From Pollenia angustigena (Eukaryota > Arthropoda > Insecta > Diptera > Polleniidae): a stretch of 64,000 bases of DNA. The notes beneath the pieces were generated by a model. It was not told the DNA's origin and searched no databases. It was given only the letters and a program-made list of their open reading frames with translations. Where the stretch lies: the NCBI GenBank assembly GCA_930367215.1, contig OV884058.1, positions 108,337,802-108,401,801 on the forward strand. Direction: 5' to 3'. Below, one piece after another: positions 57,125-64,000 of this stretch (the stretch's first letter is position 1; every line of letters starts with the position of its first letter). A program made the position numbers and the translations under genes.

Positions 57125-58129
57125 AAAATTATACTTTTGGGGTTACCCTGAATAGTAATAAGAAGAAGAACATTTTTTTTAAACTATTGTTAAATATTAA
57201 GATAAGCTCTAGTTGAATGGCTGTTTACAAAATGTTTTGTTCTCTGCAACTATTAAATGCTTTTCAATCTCTTGCTTGGTTTTCTTAAAAATTCCCAAAC
57301 TCTTTTTATTTTGGCTGATTTCAATACACGAAGTTAACGAAGCTCAACTAACGAGTAAAACATAAACAATGCTGGCAAATATCGTCGCGGGCAAAAAAAT
57401 GCATTACGTAATCAAATTTACTTCATTGTCAATCAAAGAATATCTAATTTAATCAAAGTTGATTGTGCTACAGAAAGATTCAAAACATTTTGGGGCAGTT
57501 TGTCTACATATACTCCAATACAGGGTAATATTTCTAAACGGACACCTTTCTATAGAGGAGATCTTGTTTCGAAAAACATTTTTGCCTGGTCCCGACAGCG
57601 TTCGACCAAATAGAGCCAGCACCGCACAGTGCTTTGTCCCCATATAACGAAGGGACATAAAAAGAAGCAGTTGTCAGAAATTTTTGAAATTTCGTACACT
57701 AGCATAAAATAGCTTAGTTAAGAAAAATATGAAAAATTTTTGGAGAAATCGGTTCAAGGACACGCCTACCTCCCATGTGTCCTAAAATGGAAAAATGTAA
57801 TTTTAGCTTCAATAATGCCCACAAAACTACAAAAATTGGTCAGGCTAATACACACACAACTAGCAACGTGTGTCCAAATTTTCATTTAAATCTGAACAAG
57901 GACTCAAGGTCCTGCCATATATCCTTTTTCTTAAAAGTGCTATAACACTTTCAAAAATCCAATCATAATAAAATTTGGTATGGAAATTGATATTTGTTAG
58001 ATATATATGTGTGCGGAATTTTGGTAGAATCGGATTATTAATGTGAAAAATACAAAAACATCATTTAATGAAAAATGAGTTAAAAACGCTTAAAATGCTC
58101 TTGCAAAAATAACAAGTAAGAAAGTATAA
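57125..58129. other. Intergenic or intron, nothing recognised
   Basis: Overlapping frames around 57450-57650 lack known motifs. 57770-58060 resembles diffuse fly repeats (CAATCATAATAAAATTTGGT). Confidence 0.35.
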
Positions 58130-58795
58130 TCGGTCAAGCCCGACCATGTGATACTCTATAGTATAGAATTTAAAAACAAATTTCCTAGAGTGTAATCTAT
58201 TTGGGACCCATGGGCAATCATGGACCCGCCAGAACAAAATTATGTTATGAGGTTAAGATTCGTTTAAAAGTTCTTTCTCCCGAATATTGTTTAGATATCT
58301 TAAGCTCCGTATTTTGGATGAGGGTTTTTTGGATGAGGGTTTATATGGAACCTATAGTTTATTTTGGACCTATCATGACTTAGTAGCTATCGTAAAAGTC
58401 CTTGTCGCCAATTTGTATGTAAATACTAATATTTTTAAGGAAGCTGGCATTAAAAGCTTTTTCGGGAGAATGATTTGTATGGGAGCTATGTTCTAAAATA
58501 GAAAGATTCCAATACAATTTGATAAGCTGATTTTGATTGCAACAAAATTAGTTTGGTTTGGACCAAATTTAATCTTGCCGATGTAATAAGATGGCTTTTG
58601 TAAAATTATGGACCGATTCGTTCCATTTTTAATAGGCTTGGTCCTTGTACCAGTCAGAACCTCTGGGACAAATTTCATCAAATTGTCTCCGAATTTGCGA
58701 TCTGTATGCACAAGGTTGCATGGACCGCCAGCCGGCCGGACGGACATCGTTAGATCGACTCAGAAAGTGATTCTGAGCCGATCCAATGAATTATT
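58130..58795 (+). repeat. Dispersed fly repeat (ATCGGTCAAGCCCGACCATG type)
   Basis: It starts AATCGGTCAAGCCCGACCAT and ends with GGACGGACATCGTTAGATCG then ACTCAGAAAGTGATTCTGAG. Internal TTATATGGAACCTATAG and GTATGGGAGCTATG units lie between. The terminal 70 bp recur inverted at 47995-48070. No coding role. Confidence 0.65.
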
Positions 58796-58867
58796 TCTTA
58801 TTATATTCCTAATTTATTTTCTTTAAACTAATTTATTTATTATTTACATATGTATGTTCATATTTTT

Positions 58868-59172
58868 TAATTACAATAAATCATCTTCAGTACTGAATTC
58901 TTCCATAAAAATATTGCCGCTCAACGAAACATTTGTTTCGTCATCTTTAACTTTTACATTTTCTCTCAGTATATATTTCTCAACTTCTTCAAAAAATATA
59001 TTTTTTTTAGTCTTTGGATTCCTGTTTGAAGATAACAACGGATCTGAGGAATGTATTAAATGAGTCATTAAATCTTTATGAGTGTCGTCGTGACGTTTTT
59101 CTCGTATGGGAAAGTCTGGTTTTTCTCACGATTTTGTGGTTGGCTTCCAATGCTTCTTCGGACAAGCACGCT
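58868..59172 (-). pseudogene. Transib-type transposase C-terminal remnant
   Basis: The minus strand reads LSEEALEANHKIVRKTRLSH then TRKTSRRHS. After a one-base frame change comes DLMTHLIHSSDPLLSSNRNP, and the frame continues to a TAA at 58868. The order LSEEA..., SRK/TRK.SR, then SDP matches the 3' part of the Transib transposase at 14433-16074 (LSEEAQESRNKD ... RKCSRIATNED ... TSDP). The sequence is only distantly similar, so it is a different lineage. The upstream edge TTTTAG|CG at ~59173 looks like a splice acceptor, which could mean the original gene had an intron. Confidence 0.65.
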
Positions 59173-59856
59173 AAAATTTATTTTAGTTATTAGTTACGTT
59201 TCATTATAATTACATAAAGCCACTTTAATACCTTAATATTTCTTATTATGTTCCTAGTTTATTTTTTTTAAACTAATTCAATCTATGAAAATTTGAGCGA
59301 ATATCACGAAAATAGCATTTTTTTAAATACATTTTTTTTCAAGTTGTGGTAAAATTTTTTCAATTTTTTTAATTTTTTTTCTTGTAGTTATTAGAAAACA
59401 GTCTAAATATTCGAAATCAGAAAAAAACCATAGACGGTATTTTTCTTTTTTTTTAATATTTCATCAAAGTTAGGAAATTTTTAGAGCTTAAGTAAATAAT
59501 AAGCATTTTTCAAACCAATAAAAAAACACTTATGAGAAAATAATTCAATAAAATTTTCTTACAGTTAGTTCTAAATATAGTAAACTACTACAGAAAAAAA
59601 TTTCAATCTCGTGCTTTAAAAAACAACAGTTTTACAACAGTTTTCCTGAAGCATATAAAACTCAAGTAGTTGTTTAGCCATTTTTACTTTAAACTCTCAA
59701 ACTTTGGCGCCCTCTAGCCCTGCCAAAAAGAGTTGAATCTTAAAAATTCTTCAAAATTCATTTTAATTATTTTGTTATCTATCGATCTGTACATGTTTAG
59801 GTACAATAAAAGACTTGTTTTTATATTTATGTCTATGGGCCAAAGCACTGTGCACC
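59173..59856. other. AT-rich stretch, nothing recognised
   Basis: No supported coding or repeat feature. Confidence 0.35.
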
Positions 59857-61310
59857 GTGCCTACAGAAGAAGCCATCGCCGCTGTAGACGTGAATGTGAC
59901 AGAGGACTCGAATTTTTTGATCCGACATAACTTGTTCGCCGCCCATCCACTTCTTGAAAAATTTTAATGAAAAATCTTGGTCTATATCCTTATAAAATAC
60001 CACTGGTGCAAGAATTAAAGCCACCGAAGCATCAATTGCGCTGTGTGTTCGTTAAATAGGCTGAGAATCCATTGGAAGTTAAACCAGGTTTTTAATGTTA
60101 AATTTTCTTAGCGATGAGGATCATATTGGGCTTAATCGGTATATAAACAAGAAGTAGTGCCGTTTTTGAGGAAAGCACGATCCTCATGAGACTCTTGAGA
60201 CTCCATTATAAAAAATCACTATTGGCGCGGTTAACGTGCCGAGGACGTCATCGGCGCATTTGTCTTGAAATCCGAAACCGGTGACAACATTAACGTAAAT
60301 GGCGAATGGTACACTCATAAAATTATTACAGTAACTGATTGTGGCTTAATAAATTCGTTTTCCGTACTGTTAAAATTTAATAAAAATATAGTAATTTTAC
60401 AAATAATTTTATTTTTTAACGTTTATGTTTGTTCATAGCTTGGGAATAATGATTAGAAATCCTAATGATTAGCAATTGGATTAGAAATTTTAATTGTGCT
60501 GAAAAATTGATTAATTATGATTAGTTAGCCATTTTAGACGATTACTAATTGAGTAGATTAGAAATAATCAAAAATCTAATCACAATTAGTGACGATTAGC
60601 ATTTCTAATCAAAACTAATCCAAAAAATAATTGATTAGAAAAGAAAACATTTATTTATCACATTTGTTTGTTTGTTATTCAAAAAACAAACTACCAAAAA
60701 ATAATGTTTTTTCGTTTTTATTTTTTTATGTAGTTTGATTTTGTTAAAATATATTTTTTTAAAAGTAAAAACTATCCAATTTTAACGAATATGCTGTTCA
60801 ATAAATAAAAAATTCAAAAATTAATGTAAAAATCCTTTGTTTTAAACAAAATGTAAATGATCCGTTTTCTAAATGAATTTTAATTTGTTTAAGATGAATT
60901 TTCGTTTTAATTTAACTACATAATATTTTGAGTGTACAGGCACATGAATCGGAATTTTGTTATTCCTCATGTCATTGCAAATCATTTGGAGGAAAAATCC
61001 AACAAGACGGCGCAATATGCCATACAGAGCATGAAACCATCATTTTCTTTTGCATAACGCTTGATAAACGAATTATCTCAAGAAATGGACCTTGGACACA
61101 TCTTTCGTGTGTCTTGACACCTTTGAACTACTTTTTGTGGATGCACGTCTTTTCTATGCTGATAAACCAGACCCGATTGTTCATTTAGAAGCCAACGACG
61201 CAATAAGAGCGAGTATGCTCGAAAAAGTGGCGTAAAGGATGGCGTTCATAAGGCGCAGTCGCTAAGATCATATGCCAGAAATTATTTTTAAACATTTAAT
61301 GCCCTAAAAT
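59857..61310 (+). pseudogene. mariner transposase copy B, interrupted and decayed
   Basis: The plus strand retains the same order of blocks as copy A: TEEAIAAVDVNVTEDSNFLI, then NCAVCSLNRLRIHWKLNQVF, DEDHIGLNRYINKK (first-Asp region, degraded), and NINVNGEWY near 60285-60310. The TA-flanked element 60312-60934 is inserted there. The frame resumes with RHMNRNFVIPHVIANHLEE, KIQQDGAICHT (second Asp), ISRNGPWTHLSCVLTPLNYF (third position Asn instead of Asp) and MPEIIFKH. Frameshifts and stops are frequent. The terminal repeats were not identified. Confidence 0.75.
60312..60934. mobile_element. TA-flanked element, CACTCA family, copy 3
   Basis: TA|CACTCATAAAATTATTACAG at the left and CATAATATTTTGAGTG|TA at the right. 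It is an inverted version of the copy at 17172-17555 with a longer interior. The interior holds a run of CTAATCATTAG-like motifs (60450-60640). Confidence 0.85.
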
Positions 61311-62869
61311 TTGTGAGCAGCTAATAAGCCAAAATGTTGGCCATTCCATTGAATTTGTTGTGTTTTATTTTTAAAAAAAGTTCTATGCCTATAAAACACC
61401 ACTCTAATGAGAAGGGCATTGAATGAGAAAATAGCTTCTTTGCACGGCTTAGTTCAATAATCCCCTTCCCTTTAGTATCCAGTGATGAGGGATTCTACTG
61501 TATACCATGGATAAATATTTTTAATTTTTGGTATAACATCCTTCGTGGAAATCAGTTGCAGTCAATACCTGGAATTCGGCAGAGTTCAAACTTGACAGAG
61601 ATCTCGACAGAATGGCACCACGGATCCCTGGAACTTCGGTTTGAGCCTGACTATTGGTGAGGTCCTTCGGGGATCACGTTATTGTTGTAGTTTTAATCCG
61701 AAGTCGCGTTAAGGGAGATTTTAAAAATTTAGTTTAAAAGGATGATTTTCCACCTTGATAGTATTTTAACACTGACGGTGAAATGCGTTGAAAAATGTAA
61801 AACACTCGTTTACATTGTTCACATCTACCATCTACCATCTATTAAAAATGTAACTGATTAAAACGCACGAAGAAAAGATTAATACAGAAACAAAGCAGCA
61901 CCACATTTTTGAAGTCATCGAGTGCAAATTCTTTAACAAACCCCTATTTGGGTTTTGCTAGTTTATCTGCCGTTCGGATTTTATTGGCTCATGAACATTT
62001 TGGCTCACAATTGATTTCTACAAAGAACATGTAATTTTTCTCATGTCTATAGGGCATGCAATGAAGTGGAATTGAAATCGAACGAGATTTTGGTTTCAAT
62101 AATTTACAAAAGAACTGTAGTTTTTCCTGTTTTTCCTATTTTTAGAATTTTTTTTTTTTTTTGTCTTCGCCACAAATGTTGCGTAGACTAGGAGAAAGAA
62201 AGTAGAGCGAACTTAACCGAAGAAATGCACCTATTGCCTCAGAATTGCTGAAATTACGAACATTTTTAATTTTTTAATGTCTTTTTCACCTTCTTTCATT
62301 TTAATACTGTAGCGTAGGTAAAATCAAACAGATTTTACAAATTCTGTAAATTTTCAAACTTTTTGTGCATAAACAAACTTGCGCTTATGCTAACTTAATT
62401 ATTTTGTACACAAAGTATATCTTCTTTTTCTATCATCTCTTTTTATCAAAAGCATTTCCTCTTTTGAAATAATAACCAAACTTTTGAAATTTTCATAAAA
62501 AAATTAGAAAATATTTCTAAAACAAATACCATGATTAACGTAATGCACTCCTTCATTCATCCATCAATAAAGCAAAAATGTTAAAGTATTAAATAAAAAA
62601 AAAAAAAAAGTAACAAAAATTGAAAAAGTTTTTAATAAAAACGAACGAAGGAAAAAAAGAACAAATTCGCCTTTGCTACTAAATAACGGTAACTAAAAAC
62701 ATACTCTGTTGTCGGTTGGCGGATTTCCTGTCCTCACGTTTCCTGTAACAAACGAATTTCACTTTTTTAAAACTTTGCATACATTTTTACAGCCAGTTAG
62801 TCCTTTTTTTATGTACCACTGCACACAACTGCAATTTTTACTTAAACATCTATGGAAAACGAGTTTTAT
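61311..62869. other. Intergenic or intron, nothing recognised
   Basis: A GC-richer patch at 61550-61680 (CTCGACAGAATGGCACCACG) is unassigned. ACACCACTCTAATG near 61405 resembles an element end. No exon could be supported. Confidence 0.35.
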
Positions 62870-62932
62870 GTTCGACAAGTGTGTGTTAGTGTATGTGTCT
62901 GTGTATGCGTCAGTGTAAGTGTAAGTGTACAG
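62870..62932. repeat. Imperfect (GT)n microsatellite
   Basis: GTGTGTGTTAGTGTATGTGT and further GT-rich variants. Confidence 0.8.
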
Positions 62933-63704
62933 GATGTGCGCTAGAGAAGCTTAAGCGGCAGCACTAAAGCTTCAAAATGTTATTTGGTCATTTGGGGATT
63001 AAAAAACTAAAAATCACCGAATGTCAGTCAGTCAGTGTTTAGGTTTTGATAAAGAGCCATGAACGGTATGAGCACCATCGAGCCACTAAACGTCCAGTGG
63101 TTTTTTAGATTTTGTTTTTTTAAAATTTTTTTTTTACAAATATAATAAATTGAAAAAAGTGATTTTAGAATTAAATTCGACGGTAGATAGAAAACACAAG
63201 AAGAAAAAAAAAAAAAAATCCAAATTAAAATTGCAGTTTTAGTTAAGGGACACATAGTTTTGGTTTTTGTGGAATATAATTTCATATTATTTTTTTTCGC
63301 AATTCTTTTAATCTCTTATAAGTTGTTATTATACTGTTTTGCATGTATTATTGGTTAATTGAAAAAGTTAATAACAATTAAGTGGGATTTTATATGCTGC
63401 TGCGAGTGCATTTGTTTAGATAATAAATTGCTATAATGCCAGTATTTAACTAAAATAGCACAATTGGACAAATTGACAAATAAAATGGTTATAGATTTTA
63501 ATATTAAAAATAAAAGAAAACCAAGCAGCCGATTATACTGGGTGTTAAGGAATTAAAGTAAGAGGAAATAGGAAAAATAAACTGCTTACTTTGATTTAAT
63601 TAGGAATCAATTTTCTATGAAATTTTTTTTTTTTAAATTTAAATTATCCTTAGAAAAGTATTAATTACTTTGATATTTTGCGAGAACAAAGAACATAAAA
63701 GAAC
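62933..63704. other. AT-rich stretch, nothing recognised
   Basis: It holds A- and T-runs without a supported feature. Confidence 0.35.
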
Positions 63705-64000
63705 AATTGTTTTAAGATTCCAGAGGAAAACTATCGATAACTTTTAAAATCTTTGAAATTCCATAGGAAAGTTATCTACAACTTTAAAATCCCAAAGAAA
63801 AGTAAGCGATAAATTTTAAAATACTTTAAAATTGTATAACAATTATCGATAACCTTAAAATTCTTTAAAAAAGTTATCCATAACTTAAAAATTCTGTAAA
63901 TAATATCGAAAACTTTAAAATTCTTCAGAAAAGTATTCTACCGAAAAGCCATAGAAAAATTTTAAATTTTTTTGTGATAAAAGTTATCGATAACTTTGAA
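63705..64000. repeat. Degenerate ~55-bp tandem repeat with TTATCGATAAC core
   Basis: Six or so units of AAAGTTATCGATAACTTTAA then AATTCTTT with variants run off the right edge. The core contains TATCGATA, the Drosophila DRE sequence, in some units, but the array context suggests a satellite-like repeat. Confidence 0.7.

Noticed and set aside
57449..57658. Open frames on both strands at the same place
   Set aside because: Neither translation matches a known family, and openness on both strands argues for chance.
1..64000. Endogenous viral sequence or LTR retrotransposon
   Set aside because: No gag/pol/env, protease or integrase motifs and no long terminal direct repeats were seen; the only reverse transcriptase is of the Jockey LINE type.

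Overview
This is an AT-rich eukaryotic window, almost certainly from a higher fly (Diptera: Brachycera, probably a calyptrate). The grounds are the spliced gene with short phase-matched exons, and a mix of Jockey-clade LINE, tRNA-derived SINE, hAT, piggyBac, mariner, Transib, pogo-like, Helitron and foldback sequences. Dispersed repeats of the 'TATGGGGCCTA...' and 'GCCACGCCCAC' kinds, familiar from fly genomes, point the same way. I see no bacterial operons, no CRISPR array, no rRNA and no convincing intact tRNA gene.

Only one ordinary host gene is visible. It lies on the minus strand at 52062-56009, where four consecutive internal exons encode the end of one CUB domain, a linker and the start of a second CUB domain. 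It runs off both sides through introns that hold SINE, hAT-MITE and foldback insertions. Its first and last exons are not recognised here.

Most of the rest is a graveyard of nested transposons. Many can be delimited to the base by target-site duplications (TSDs). 0.27-7 kb: a MITE, a piggyBac remnant, a mariner scrap and foldback/MITE clusters. 7.48-19.5 kb: a stack in which a TTAA-flanked piggyBac-like element holds two hAT elements; the larger hAT (10662-19145) is itself filled by foldbacks, a second hAT and a nearly complete Transib (RAG1-related) transposase. 21.9-27.6 kb: another hAT filled with foldbacks. 27.7-30.8 kb: a Helitron holding a hAT element and a TA-flanked MITE. 32.3-34.3 kb: a hAT with a BED-finger transposase and palindromic tandem arrays at both ends. 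35.1-36.7 kb: a compound foldback with a 9-bp TSD. 37-40.2 kb: a TA-flanked element and another hAT. 41.6-42.9 kb: a dead mariner. 43.75-46.7 kb: a pogo-like element split by a Jockey LINE with a 13-bp TSD. 46.7-52 kb: a short Helitron end and diffuse repeats. 56.4-64 kb: LINE, Transib and mariner remnants, then a degenerate ATCGAT-rich tandem repeat at the right edge.

None of the transposase frames looks intact, so the window records past activity. The relative order of insertions can be read from the nesting: for example a CACTCA-family element lies inside a mariner frame, a hAT inside a hAT frame, and a LINE inside a pogo-like element.
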